Assembly (NCBI GenBank): GCA_963702445.1
Contig: CAVPCZ010000008.1
Coordinates: 60,952-124,951, forward strand
Length of the DNA stretch: 64,000 nucleotides
Direction of reading: 5' to 3'
From: CAVPCZ01 sp963702445
Lineage (GTDB): Bacteria > Bacteroidota > Ignavibacteria > UBA10030 > UBA6906
Within the stretch, counting starts at the first letter, position 1, and each line of letters begins with the position of its first letter. This document shows, piece after piece, positions 1 through 10,489 of this stretch. The notes below the pieces were generated by a model. That model was not told the origin of the DNA and ran no database searches. It saw only the letters and a program-made list of their open reading frames with translations. The position numbers and the translations under genes were made by a program.

Positions 1-302
1 GGAGCCGGGGATCCGAGCGCACGTTCGAGTGCGCGGGCCTGTCGCTCGGTCAGACGGAGGATGGGTGATCTCCCGCCGATATGCCGGTAGTACTCCTGTA
101 CCTTCGGCGCGCGCCGTGACGAGATCAGGCGCGCAAGGGGCTTCCGGAAGAGGAATGCCAGAGGCAGATCGATGATGTCCGGATCGCAGAACAGGTTGTA
201 CAGGAACGGCTCGACGGCATCCAGGGAGTCGGGTCCGCCGAGCTGGAGCAGCGCCACGCCCGCGGAGGTTCCGGTGATTCCGTGTCGTGCCGGGTCAGAC
301 AT
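1..302 (-). CDS. hemH: Ferrochelatase, N-terminal part (cut by window edge)
   Basis: The first ~100 residues are visible and the gene continues beyond the left edge. Ferrochelatase inserts Fe(2+) into a porphyrin at the end of haem synthesis. The translation contains GVALLQLGGPDSLDAVEPFL, then a stretch reading NLFCDPDIIDLP and later KVQEYYRHIGGRSPI, which match the opening strand and early region of HemH. The ATG at 300-302 overlaps the hemE stop (295-297) in an ATGTCTGA arrangement, so translation is probably coupled to hemE. Family assignment is from remembered conservation; the catalytic His and Glu lie outside the window. Confidence 0.85.
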   Translation of the reverse strand, partial: MSDPARHGITGTSAGVALLQLGGPDSLDAVEPFLYNLFCDPDIIDLPLAFLFRKPLARLISSRRAPKVQEYYRHIGGRSPILRLTERQARALERALGSPA

Positions 303-1344
303 GAAACGCCGTGCTCTCTTCTTTGACGGCACGAATCATCGCCCGCGCGTGCTCGACAGGCACGTCCGGCAGGATGCCGTGGCCGAGATTGAAGACATGT
401 CCGCTCCCCTTCCCGTACTTGCGGAGGATCGACCGCACCTCTCCGCGGATCCGTTCGGGGGAAGCGTAGAGGAACGACGGATCGAGGTTCCCCTGAAGGG
501 CGACCTGATCTCCGATCGCCGCGCGCGCGGCGCCGATGTCCACCGTCCAGTCCAGCCCCACCACATCCGCCCCGATTGCGGCCAGGTCCGCAAGCGCATG
601 GTTCGCCCCCTTGGAAAAGACGATCACCGGCGCGCCGTCCCTCCGCAGAGTGGACACAATCTCGAAGAGGAAATCCAGGGAAAATTTCCTGAAGTGGTCC
701 GGGGCCAGAACGCCTCCCCAGGTGTCAAAGATCTGGATCGCATCCGCGCCGGCGGCGAGCTGGGCTTCGAGGTAGAGGCGCACGGATGTCGCCAGTGTTT
801 TCAGAAGAGCCAGGAGCGTTTCGGGTTCGTCCAGCAGCAGCTGCTTGATGTGTTTGAAGTCCTTTGTACCGCCCCCTTCGATCATATACGCGGCCAGCGT
901 CCACGGGGAGCCGGAGAACCCGATCAACGGCACCCGGCCGTTCAGCATCCGGCGGGTCAGCGTGATGGCGTCGGTGACATAGCGGAGAGATTTCTCCGGA
1001 TCCACAACGCGCATCCGGTCGAACTGCTCCTTCTTCCGGAGCGGCTGGGGAAAGCGCGGTCCTTTCGCTTCTTCCATCACCAGCTGCATTCCCATCGCGT
1101 CGGGCACAACCAGGATATCGGAGAAGATGATCGCGGCATCCACACCCACGAGATCGACCGGCTGGATGGTCACCTCGGCGGCAAGCTCGGGTGTTCGCAC
1201 CATGGTCAGAAAGTCGGATTTGGCCCGCACGGCGCGGTACTCCGGGAGATACCGTCCGGCCTGCCGCATCATCCAGACAGGTGTGCGTTCGAGCCGCTGG
1301 CGCTTGCATGCGCGGAGGAAGAGGTCGTTCTGAAAAGTTGTCAT
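295..1344 (-). CDS. hemE: Uroporphyrinogen decarboxylase
   Basis: Decarboxylates the four acetate side chains of uroporphyrinogen III to give coproporphyrinogen III in the cytoplasm. The 349-aa length fits HemE. The N-terminal signature PVWMMRQAGRYLPEYR (about residues 22-37) carries the conserved substrate-binding arginines, followed by the expected PVDLVGVDAAIIFSDILV segment with the catalytic Asp; GNLDPSFLY and GHGILPDVPVEHA occur near the C-terminus. It lies downstream of hemD (18-bp gap) and overlaps hemH, so it belongs to the haem operon. The reading frame is intact. Confidence 0.96.
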   Translation of the reverse strand: MTTFQNDLFLRACKRQRLERTPVWMMRQAGRYLPEYRAVRAKSDFLTMVRTPELAAEVTIQPVDLVGVDAAIIFSDILVVPDAMGMQLVMEEAKGPRFPQPLRKKEQFDRMRVVDPEKSLRYVTDAITLTRRMLNGRVPLIGFSGSPWTLAAYMIEGGGTKDFKHIKQLLLDEPETLLALLKTLATSVRLYLEAQLAAGADAIQIFDTWGGVLAPDHFRKFSLDFLFEIVSTLRRDGAPVIVFSKGANHALADLAAIGADVVGLDWTVDIGAARAAIGDQVALQGNLDPSFLYASPERIRGEVRSILRKYGKGSGHVFNLGHGILPDVPVEHARAMIRAVKEESTAFHV

Positions 1345-1362
1345 AGGGTGTTCGGAGATACG

Positions 1363-2181
1363 TTACGTGTGTGTTGGCCTGTTCGTGTTCCGGTGGATTG
1401 GCTGTGGCGATGCTCCATGCGCGGCAACAGCCTCCACCAGTCCGCTGCCGGTGGAGACGTCCGCCCTGATGTCCGTCTGGAGTCCCACTTCCTCCGCCGC
1501 CTGCGTTGTTGTGCCTCCGATCACGGCAATCATGACGCGACCGGCGAGACTGCGGCGTTCCGGTTCGGAGAAGATCGCAGCGAAGTGCCGCACCGCGGAC
1601 GGACTCGTGAATGTGGCTATATCAAATTCACGCCGCAGGGTTCTTGCGCGCGCCTCTGCGGCCTCCGCCGGTTCGGGGCCCTCCGTGCGATAGAGCACGA
1701 TCGCGTGCGTCTCCGCACCCGCTCCCCGGACCGCCTCCAGGATTTCGTCCCGCCCGATATCCCCCCGCGGGAAGAGAAACCGCTTGCCGCGGAGGTTCCG
1801 GGCCCCGAGCAACGCGCCGAGTGCGCGTCCGGAGTACTCCCCGGGTGTTTCCGTTACATGAATACCCCGCCGTTCGCATTCGCGCCTTGTCCGGTCCCCC
1901 ACCGCAAACACTTCACGGCGTGAGATCTGCTCCGGTGTGAACCCGGCCAGCGCACAACGGTCGGCAAAGATGTTCACGGCGTTCGCGCTCGAAAAGACCA
2001 CCGCATCAAACGGAGGCTTGCCGGGGACGAGGCGCAGGAAGGTGCCGTCATCTTCCGCCGGGACGATCCGGATCATCGGGATCACGGAAGCAATCCCTCC
2101 GCGTCGCGAGATTTCTTCCTCCATTTCCGCGGCCTGTTCGCGCGGGCGGGTGATCAGAATGTGTTTTCCGTTAAGATCCAT
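1363..2181 (-). CDS. hemD: Uroporphyrinogen-III synthase
   Basis: Cyclises hydroxymethylbilane with inversion of ring D. The frame remains open upstream into hemC, but the product begins naturally at ATG 2179-2181 (MDLNGKHILITRPREQAAEM), giving 272 aa. HemD is poorly conserved; the start ILITRPREQA, the middle VFSSANAVNIFADRC and the late FTSPSAVRHFAAIF are the usual landmarks of the two alternating domains. It overlaps the hemC stop by 11 nt and sits between hemC and hemE, which supports the assignment strongly. Confidence 0.92.
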   Translation of the reverse strand: MDLNGKHILITRPREQAAEMEEEISRRGGIASVIPMIRIVPAEDDGTFLRLVPGKPPFDAVVFSSANAVNIFADRCALAGFTPEQISRREVFAVGDRTRRECERRGIHVTETPGEYSGRALGALLGARNLRGKRFLFPRGDIGRDEILEAVRGAGAETHAIVLYRTEGPEPAEAAEARARTLRREFDIATFTSPSAVRHFAAIFSEPERRSLAGRVMIAVIGGTTTQAAEEVGLQTDIRADVSTGSGLVEAVAAHGASPQPIHRNTNRPTHT

Positions 2182-3154
2182 CCGCCCGGCCGGGAACCCG
2201 GCGGATATCCGCGAGAATGGCGCGGGCCCCCCGTTCCAGGAGCAACTCCGCGAGCCGGCTCCCCAGGAGCGCGGCTTCCCCGGGATCTCCCTCGACGGCG
2301 CCGCGTACCACCGTGCGCCCGTCAAGGGAGCCCACGATCGCATCCAGCAGAAGGCGGTGCCCGCCATTGCCTTCGACCACCCGTCCGTAGGTTCCGATAG
2401 GCACCTGGCAACCCCCTTCAAGGCGGCGGAGAAGCGCACGCTCCGCCTCCGTTGCATGCCCGGTCCATGGATGATGGATGCCGGCGATCAACCGCCGGGT
2501 CTCTTCATCGCCGGTGCGAATCTCGACGGCCAACGCCCCCTGCCCGACTGCGGGGAGGATCGTCAACGGGTCAAGCGATTCGCCGATGCGATCCTCCCAT
2601 CCGAGGCGCACCACACCCGCACGCGCGAGCATCATGCCGGCCCAGGAGGATTTCTCGAGCTTCGTCAGCCGGGTATTCAGGTTGCCCCGGATATCCACAA
2701 TGCGGAGATCGGGCCGCAGATTCAGGATCTGGCACTTGCGCCGCAAACTCCCGGTGGCAATTTCGGCGCCGGCCGGCTGGCCCAGGAGCGTGCGGAAGGC
2801 ATTGCCCGGCCGGGGAAGGAAGACATCCCGGACGTCTTCCCTTTCACTGACCGCACCGATGGCCAATCCCTCCGGCAGCTCGGTGGGAAGATCCTTCAGG
2901 CTGTGCACGGCAAGATCGACGGTCCCGTCGAGAAGGGCGTGCTCGATCTCCCTCGTGAAAAGACCCTTGTCCCCGATCTTCGACAGGGGCGCATCGAGGA
3001 TCCTGTCCCCTTTGGTCTTGATGATGACGATGTCGAACACGCGGTCGGGAAAGGATGCTCCCAGGCGTCCGCGGACCCAGCGGGACTGCCAGAGGGCCAA
3101 CGCACTGCCCCGGCTGCCGATCCTGATGGTTTCAGGTTTCACGATCGCCCTCAT
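2171..3154 (-). CDS. hemC: Hydroxymethylbilane synthase (porphobilinogen deaminase)
   Basis: Polymerises four porphobilinogens into hydroxymethylbilane. IRIGSRGSALALWQS opens the protein, KTKGDRILD and GLFTREIEHALLDG follow, and GGCQVPIGTYG holds the cysteine that carries the dipyrromethane cofactor. ATG 3152-3154 is chosen; a GTG at 3140-3142 is an alternative closer to the end of hemA (stop 3132). Length is about 327 aa, close to the ~310 typical of HemC. It overlaps hemA by about 23 nt and hemD by 11 nt. Confidence 0.95.
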   Translation of the reverse strand: MRAIVKPETIRIGSRGSALALWQSRWVRGRLGASFPDRVFDIVIIKTKGDRILDAPLSKIGDKGLFTREIEHALLDGTVDLAVHSLKDLPTELPEGLAIGAVSEREDVRDVFLPRPGNAFRTLLGQPAGAEIATGSLRRKCQILNLRPDLRIVDIRGNLNTRLTKLEKSSWAGMMLARAGVVRLGWEDRIGESLDPLTILPAVGQGALAVEIRTGDEETRRLIAGIHHPWTGHATEAERALLRRLEGGCQVPIGTYGRVVEGNGGHRLLLDAIVGSLDGRTVVRGAVEGDPGEAALLGSRLAELLLERGARAILADIRRVPGRADGS

Positions 3155-4420
3155 GCCCCGGAATGCCGAACAGATCGCGAAGAATCTTGATGCGCTGCAT
3201 CGTCTCACTCCCCCCGCTCCCGTTTTCCGCGCCCTGTTTCAGGTTGGTGAGCGGCTGGTGGAGCAGCTTGTTGATGATCCGCCTGGTCACCAGGTCCACC
3301 AGTTCACGGTCTTCGGGCTTGAACCTGTTGATATTCTTTTCCACCTCCTGCCGGCGAATCGCCTCGAAGGTCTCCCGCAAGTCATGGATTGTGGGTGTCA
3401 CCTGCAGCGATTTGTACCAGTGGAAAAACGCCACCATTTCCTCGCGCATGATCCGGGTCACGCGGGGAAGTTCCTCTTTCCTTCTCCCGAGGTTCCTGTC
3501 AACAATCGGCATTCAGCGAATCGATGTCATACAGGAAGACGTTATCGATCTTCCGTGCCGCCGGATGCACATTCCGCGGAACCCCGATATCGATGAGAAA
3601 CAGGGGCATATGGGATCGCTGGCGCATGACCTTCTGCACATCATCCGGCTGGACGACATACGAAGGGCTGTTCACGGAAGTGATCACGATGTCCACGCTC
3701 CGCAGAGCGTCGACAATCTGTTCGTAGTCGACCACTGCCCCGCCGAATTCGGCGACAAGCGCCTCGGCCCTGGCGCGCGTCCGGTTGGCGATCCGGATCT
3801 GGCCGATGCCCTTACCCACCAGATGCTTCAGCGTGAGCTCCCCGGTTTCCCCCGCGCCGATCAGGAGGACCGACTTCTTCGAGAGGTCCGCGAAGATCTT
3901 GCTTGCCAGCTCCACCGCGGCATAGCTCACGGACACGGCTCCTTCGCAGAGTCCCGTCTCCGTGCGAACACGCTTGCCGACATGCAGACTTGCCTGCATG
4001 AGGCGGTTCATGACGGGTCCGATGGTCCCCAGATCCTGCGCCAGCATGTAGCGCCTCTTTGACCTGGTTCAGGATCTGGATGTCGCCGAGAACCATCGAA
4101 TCGATACCGGCGGAAACCTTGAAGAGGTGATGCACCGCGGCGCCGGCCTGATGGCGGAAGAAATGATCCGGACGTACATCGTCCGCCGCCTTCTTCAGAT
4201 CCAGCAGGTATGCGGTGAGGGCACCCCCGTCGATCGCCGCCTCACGGCTTATCCCGTAGACCTCCGTCCGGTTGCAGGTGGTCACCACCATGCATTCGGA
4301 GAAGAAGAGGTCCCGCAGTTCCGGCAGCGCCCTGCGGGTCTCCTCGGTGGAGAGCCACATGCGTTCGCGCACGTCGACTGCAGCGGTGTGGTGACTGATT
4401 CCTATGGTGAAGAGGTTCAT
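3132..4420 (-). CDS. hemA: Glutamyl-tRNA reductase, interrupted by two frameshifts
   Basis: Reduces glutamyl-tRNA to glutamate-1-semialdehyde, the first committed haem step in the C5 pathway. Three fragments in different frames join into one full-length HemA: 4420 to ~4050 (N-terminal domain with catalytic Cys in VVTTCNRTEVYG), ~4047 to ~3505 (NADPH domain, VLLIGAGETGELTLKHL) and ~3512 to 3132 (dimerisation helix). The breaks lie near 4050 and 3505. Neither is accompanied by other decay, and the gene is essential for haem, so sequencing indels are the likely cause. The start is 17 bp after the ccsA-like stop. Confidence 0.9.
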
Positions 4421-4437
4421 CCTGCAGCACGAGCCGT

Positions 4438-5268
4438 CTATTTGAAGGCGTGAAAATTACTGAGATAGAGATTGAGGACCAGCATCGAGAGGAACACGAA
4501 ACCAAACCCCACAAGCGCGGCGATCATTGTCCGCCGCCCCTGCCAGCCGAATTTGCTCTTGGCGCCCAGCACGACCGCGTACAGCACCCAGATCGTGACG
4601 GTACCGACGAGTTTGGGATCCCAGTAGGAAATCTCCTTGAACACCATCGGCAGCCAGAAGACACCGACGAGGATAGCCACACCCAGCATGACAAACCCGA
4701 ACACTTCGGACTTGTTGCTCATCATCTCGAGTGTCTCGAGATTTGGCAGGCGGTTGTAGATCACGCCGAACCGGCTCGACCGGATCTCGTGATAGAGCAT
4801 GAGATACAGAAGCCCGTATACCGCCGACAGGGCAAGCGCAGTGTAGCCGAGCAGCGCCGTGGACACATGAAACCCCAGGAGCATACTGTGCAGGTAATCC
4901 GGAATCACGAGCAGGTCTTTGATAAACAACGACGAGACGGTCTGAAACACCAGGGCGAGAAACAGGACAAACAATCCCGTGTTCCGCACGTTCGTCCGGT
5001 ATTCGATGTACAGATATGCCACCGACATGCTCGCGGCAAGGAGGGTGAAAATCTCAAAGACCGTGGTGATGGGCGGATGGTCAAACGCAAACGTCCGCAG
5101 ATTCAGATACACAAAATGCACCAGAATCAGGGCGATGAGCAGCGGACGCTTCAGGCGCTCCAGCGGGCTGTTGCTGCCGAAGAACGTGACCGCATAGACG
5201 GCCACGATGCCGGCATACAGGACGGGGAGTGCGGCGACAAGAATATCAACGGGCAGCTTCACCACCAT
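4438..5268 (-). CDS. CcsA/HemX-type cytochrome c assembly membrane protein
   Basis: A 276-aa polytopic protein with about eight hydrophobic segments. It shows the CcsA/HemX family pattern: PPITTVFEIFTLLA in the first half, HVSTALLGYTALALSAVYGLLYL in the middle and EISYWDPKLVGTVTIW, a shortened form of the tryptophan-rich haem-handling loop, near the C-terminus. Members act in cytochrome c maturation or, as HemX, lie in front of hemA and influence its amount. The position immediately upstream of hemA favours a HemX-like role, but this is inference. A GAGG lies directly before the ATG; the next codon GTG is an alternative start. Confidence 0.82.
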   Translation of the reverse strand: MVVKLPVDILVAALPVLYAGIVAVYAVTFFGSNSPLERLKRPLLIALILVHFVYLNLRTFAFDHPPITTVFEIFTLLAASMSVAYLYIEYRTNVRNTGLFVLFLALVFQTVSSLFIKDLLVIPDYLHSMLLGFHVSTALLGYTALALSAVYGLLYLMLYHEIRSSRFGVIYNRLPNLETLEMMSNKSEVFGFVMLGVAILVGVFWLPMVFKEISYWDPKLVGTVTIWVLYAVVLGAKSKFGWQGRRTMIAALVGFGFVFLSMLVLNLYLSNFHAFK

Positions 5269-5329
5269 ACCTCGATACTATGCTGATCTTCGGGTTCATG
5301 TGATACCGTCCGGGGTTTGACCCGGTTTG

Positions 5330-5348
5330 CAGCCGATGCATCGGGCTG
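5330..5348 (-). terminator. Possible terminator hairpin after acetyl-CoA synthetase
   Basis: Near-perfect inverted repeat (cagcc-gatgcatc-gggctg) immediately downstream of the acs stop; a second short hairpin (ccggg/cccgg) lies at 5310-5325. Neither has a T-run on the minus strand, so intrinsic termination is uncertain. Confidence 0.3.
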
Positions 5349-7241
<1,893 letters not shown>

Positions 7242-7274
7242 GGCTGTCTCCGCACAATGGTGAAACAATCAGGG

Positions 7275-9338
7275 CTACATGGACAAGGAAAAACTCTCGG
7301 TGGTCCCGGCCAGATGCAGCATCGGCTCTTCCAGGGGGTGCAGGTTCTGTACCTCCACGATTGCCTGATGGAATCGCGGCATGTCCGCCTGCGATACGGT
7401 GAAACCCGCACGCAGAATGGGCTTCCAGTCATCGGACATACCCCCGCCGAGGCTGATCTGGAATTCCACCGTGTGCCGCTCGGCAACGGCGGCAATCGAT
7501 TCGAGGATGCTCTGCGCAAGCTTCTTCTCCCGGTTGAGCAGCCGTTCGAGTGTCTGGACGTCCAGACCCTTCCCGCTGCGGGTGCCCCGGGACCTGCCGG
7601 CCTCGCGGCCGGATCCCCGCGGCGTACCTGCTCCACCGGTCAACGTTCGCGCGAGCTTGGCATCCAGCACACTCACCGTGAGTTCCCACCGCTCGATGGA
7701 ACTCAGATGAACGACCAGTTCGAGAAGTGCCGAATGGCGCAACTCCGCCCGGCGCAACAGCCCGTCACGGCCATGCACCACCGTGCCGAATTCCGCAGGG
7801 AGGAGGGAACCCCGCAGACGGAGATTGTTCAGGACGCGCTCATGGTCATACCGCAAGCGCAGCGTGTCCTGCTTGGACAGCAGCAGCAAACCCGATTTGC
7901 TAACGCTCGGCGAATCTGCACGTATGAGGCTGAGATAGAACCTCAAGCCGGCCAGGTCAACAACCATTACCTGCCGCTCGTCCTCAAGCCCCGACTCATC
8001 AAGGAGAAAAGGATCCACTGACGGAGATTCGGTGAAAGGGATAAGCGCCACAGCATGCACGTACGCAAGCTCCTCCTCGAAGGTGCACGGGGTCCGCTGC
8101 TCTTCACCACGCCGCCGGATTCCGGTATCCATCCCGGGAGCTCCCCCGGCCGGTTCAGGAATCCCTTCCGTTTTCTCTTCCACTCTCGGTGGACCCGGAA
8201 GTGCCATTGACCCGGACACGCTCACGTCCGGCTGTGATGTTTCCTTGGCCGCCTCAGCGGAAGACGATGTATCCTTGCGCCGCACGGCCGGAGGCGGAAC
8301 CCGCGCACTCCCCTCGGGCTTCGAGATGTCTGCACGCTGCGCGGCTGCGGGCGGGACCACCGCGGGAGGAATGGATACACTCTCTTTCGGCTTCGAGATG
8401 TCTGCACGCTGCGCGGCTGCGGGCGGGACCACCGCGGGAGGAATGGATACACTCTCTTTCGGCTTCGAGATGTCTGCACGCTGCGCGGCTGCGGGCGGAA
8501 CCACCGCGGGAGGAATGGATACACTCTCTTTCGGCTTCGAGATGTCTGCACGCTGCGCGGCTGCGGGCGGAACCACCGCGGGAGGAATGGATACACTCTC
8601 TTTCGGCTTCGAGATGTCTGCACGCTGCGCGGCTGCGGGCGGAACCACCGCGGGAGGAATGGATACACTCTCTTTCGGCTTCGAGATGTCTGCACGCTGC
8701 GCAGCTGCGGGCGGAACCACGTCGGGAGGAATGGCTACACTCTCTTTCGGCTTCGAGATGTCTGCACGCTGCGCAGCTGCGGGCGGCACCGATACCGGAG
8801 GAACTGCTCCGGGCGGGGCCGGGGGCTTGGAAACGGGCGTACCCCAGATCGCCTGCAATCCGTCCGTGCGCGGCGTAACCGGTGCGGAAGGAACAGACAC
8901 ACTTCCGGTTGGCTGCACTACCTCTGTGCCCGAAGTGCCTGGCACCGGAAGAGGCCGTGGCACTTCTACGCCGTTCGTACTGGTTACCCCAAGCCCGGGC
9001 GCTTTCGAAATCGTTCCTGCGGAACCGGAAAGCAGGTCCTGCAGTGTTTTAGGCCGCTCCGCCGGGGCCGGTATGGATGGGCTCTGCGGACCGGTCATGG
9101 CCGGTCCGGGCACCGACGACGGGGTCTGATCGGGTGTGGGAGTCCGTCCGCCATAGGAAACCGGCCTGATCGAATGCAAGAGCTTCTGTACCCCGGCTAC
9201 GACATCCCGAAGTATGCGGTCCGAGTCCGCGTCAGGCAGCTCCGAAAGTGCCCGCCTGATCCCCTCGTTCTGCGCCAGCAGCACAATGAGCTCGCCCAGC
9301 AGCGCGGATCCCGCTTTGTCTTTGAACCCCTCTGTCAC
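7275..9338 (-). CDS. Repeat-rich protein with GvpF/GvpL-like C-terminal domain
   Basis: A ~687-aa soluble protein in three parts. Residues 1-60 are a helical segment. Residues ~60-415 are Pro/Ala/Ser-rich and include seven 24-aa repeats (core AAAQRADISKPKESVSIPP, residues ~184-342). Residues ~416-687 resemble GvpF/GvpL gas-vesicle proteins: HERVLNNLRLRGSLLPAEFGTVV, then ERWELTVSVLD, a long helix (RLLNREKKLAQSILESI) and a closing ILRAGFTV...PRFHQAI segment. GvpF/L proteins assist gas-vesicle nucleation, but no gvpA or other gvp gene is in the window, so the function is unknown. The frame opens with two GTGs; the one at 9336-9338 has AAGGAG 8 nt upstream. The domain call is from pattern memory and needs a profile search. 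Confidence 0.7.
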   Translation of the reverse strand: MTEGFKDKAGSALLGELIVLLAQNEGIRRALSELPDADSDRILRDVVAGVQKLLHSIRPVSYGGRTPTPDQTPSSVPGPAMTGPQSPSIPAPAERPKTLQDLLSGSAGTISKAPGLGVTSTNGVEVPRPLPVPGTSGTEVVQPTGSVSVPSAPVTPRTDGLQAIWGTPVSKPPAPPGAVPPVSVPPAAAQRADISKPKESVAIPPDVVPPAAAQRADISKPKESVSIPPAVVPPAAAQRADISKPKESVSIPPAVVPPAAAQRADISKPKESVSIPPAVVPPAAAQRADISKPKESVSIPPAVVPPAAAQRADISKPKESVSIPPAVVPPAAAQRADISKPEGSARVPPPAVRRKDTSSSAEAAKETSQPDVSVSGSMALPGPPRVEEKTEGIPEPAGGAPGMDTGIRRRGEEQRTPCTFEEELAYVHAVALIPFTESPSVDPFLLDESGLEDERQVMVVDLAGLRFYLSLIRADSPSVSKSGLLLLSKQDTLRLRYDHERVLNNLRLRGSLLPAEFGTVVHGRDGLLRRAELRHSALLELVVHLSSIERWELTVSVLDAKLARTLTGGAGTPRGSGREAGRSRGTRSGKGLDVQTLERLLNREKKLAQSILESIAAVAERHTVEFQISLGGGMSDDWKPILRAGFTVSQADMPRFHQAIVEVQNLHPLEEPMLHLAGTTESFSLSM
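8313..8788. repeat. Seven 72-bp tandem repeats inside the GvpL-like gene
   Basis: The core cgagatgtctgcacgctgcg starts at 8322, 8394, 8466, 8538, 8610, 8682 and 8754, exactly 72 bp apart. The central units are almost identical at DNA level, differing at single positions such as gcggctgc/gcagctgc and gggacc/ggaacc. Each encodes one 24-aa unit. The low divergence implies recent expansion; copy number probably varies between strains, and the assembly may have collapsed or expanded it. Confidence 0.95.
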
Positions 9339-9376
9339 GTTCTCCACTCCTTTTGTCCATCAAACAAGGATTTATA

Positions 9377-9405
9377 AAGATACCAAATGGGGGAGCAAAC
9401 ATCAA
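9377..9405 (-). promoter_or_regulatory. Predicted sigma70-type promoter of the GvpL-like gene
   Basis: On the minus strand TTGATG (9400-9405) and TATCTT (9377-9382) are separated by 17 bp, ~39 bp before the GTG start. The expected start of transcription is near 9370. Confidence 0.5.
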
Positions 9406-9484
9406 TCTTGCGGGTGCCGCGGGGATTTCGTAGGTTAGATCATACCAGTACTGACACCTCCGGTCATTTCCGAGCATCATACTC

Positions 9485-10108
9485 TTGAACAGACACTCAT
9501 ACCGTCACACCCCTGAGGATGAACTCATTCAGGCCGCAAAGAACGCTGATCAGGCCGCTTTTACCGAGCTTGTGCGGCGGTACGAGGAAACGGTGTATCG
9601 TTTTTCGTACAAGATCTGCAGGGACAAAACCCGGGCGGAAGAGACCTTGCAGGACACGTTCATCAATGTTTTCCGCAAACTCCGCTTGTTTGACGGAAAA
9701 GCCAAATTCAGCACCTGGCTCTACACCATCGTGACAAACAATTGTCTCATGAAGCTCAGGCGGCGCAAGATGGCTGACCTGGAAGACTCTCTGGAGGAAT
9801 ATGATCACCCCCCTGCAGGGAACGGCGGAAAACCGGGGAACGTCATGGCCAGGTGGGAAGAAACACCCGCGGACATTGTCATGGCCGGAGAGCTGAGGGA
9901 GCTTCTGGACGGAGCGATCACGCGCCTTCCTGAAGACTACCGGGTGGTTTTTGTCATGCGGGACATTGAAGGGCGGTCGACAGAAGAAACCGCATCTATT
10001 CTGGGCCTGTCGATCGAAGCCACCAAGTCGCGCCTGCGGCGCGCTCGCGCGTTCCTTCGCGAACAGTTGCATCCGCACATGTCGGCTCACACGGAGGGGT
10101 TACCATGA
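9485..10108 (+). CDS. ECF-type RNA polymerase sigma factor
   Basis: A 207-aa group IV sigma factor. Region 2 is seen as FTELVRRYEETVYRFSYKI and ETLQDTFINVFRKL...FSTWLYTIVTNNCL (residues ~25-90). Region 4 runs from DGAITRLPEDYRVVFVMRDI through STEETASILGLS to ATKSRLRRARAFLREQL (residues ~140-197), the helix-turn-helix that reads the -35 box. Between them is an acidic/Pro linker. No in-frame ATG is near the N-terminus, so TTG 9485-9487 is used. The stop overlaps the next gene by ATGA, a zinc-finger protein, the usual sigma/anti-sigma pair. Confidence 0.93.
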   Translation: MNRHSYRHTPEDELIQAAKNADQAAFTELVRRYEETVYRFSYKICRDKTRAEETLQDTFINVFRKLRLFDGKAKFSTWLYTIVTNNCLMKLRRRKMADLEDSLEEYDHPPAGNGGKPGNVMARWEETPADIVMAGELRELLDGAITRLPEDYRVVFVMRDIEGRSTEETASILGLSIEATKSRLRRARAFLREQLHPHMSAHTEGLP

Positions 10109-10371
10109 AGTGCGACCGGGCATATCTCCACATTTGCGATAATCTGGACGAGAATCTCAATTCCCCCCGTTGCCGGGAGATCAAAACCCACCTCCGGGAA
10201 TGTCCCGATTGCCAGGCCTATCTGGACTCCCTCAAGAAAACCATTGCTCTCTACAAGGCCATGCCGGAACCGTCTGTCCCTGCCCGGGTTCACCGGGAGC
10301 TCTTTAAAACACTGACCACGCTGGGGGGGCGCACTGTCCGCAAAACCCGGCACGTGGGAAGGAAAACGTGA
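10105..10371 (+). CDS. Zinc-finger anti-sigma factor
   Basis: An 88-aa protein with the HxxxCxxC motif of the ZAS/zf-HC2 family: CREIKTHLRECPDCQAYLD at about residues 23-41. Such domains bind zinc and hold the partner ECF sigma factor inactive. The start overlaps the sigma stop (ATGA). It has no transmembrane segment, so it would be a soluble ZAS-type regulator, probably redox- or zinc-responsive (inference). The following 118 bp contain a 7-bp-stem hairpin (10373-10391) without a T-run. Confidence 0.85.
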   Translation: MKCDRAYLHICDNLDENLNSPRCREIKTHLRECPDCQAYLDSLKKTIALYKAMPEPSVPARVHRELFKTLTTLGGRTVRKTRHVGRKT

Positions 10372-10489
10372 CCCTGCCGGCACGCGGCAGGCATCGTATA
10401 TCGAAACGTCTCATCATATGGAACAGCCGGACGGCTTTCCGTGTTCAGACAGGTAGGGATCTTCCTTCTCAACAACAGCCGGAGAGTAG

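Noticed and set aside
172..3190. Long plus-strand frames opposite hemE, hemD and hemC (172-1923 and 1937-3190)
   Set aside because: They are mirror frames of GC-rich minus-strand genes; the products are rich in Arg/His/Pro/Gly with no domain, while the opposite strand carries clear haem enzymes.
7275..8093. Gas-vesicle gene cluster
   Set aside because: Only a GvpF/L-like domain is seen; no GvpA, GvpN, GvpK or GvpJ-like protein is encoded in the window.
8313..8788. CRISPR-like array
   Set aside because: Repeats are contiguous 72-bp units without unique spacers, keep a coding frame and encode a 24-aa protein repeat; no cas genes.
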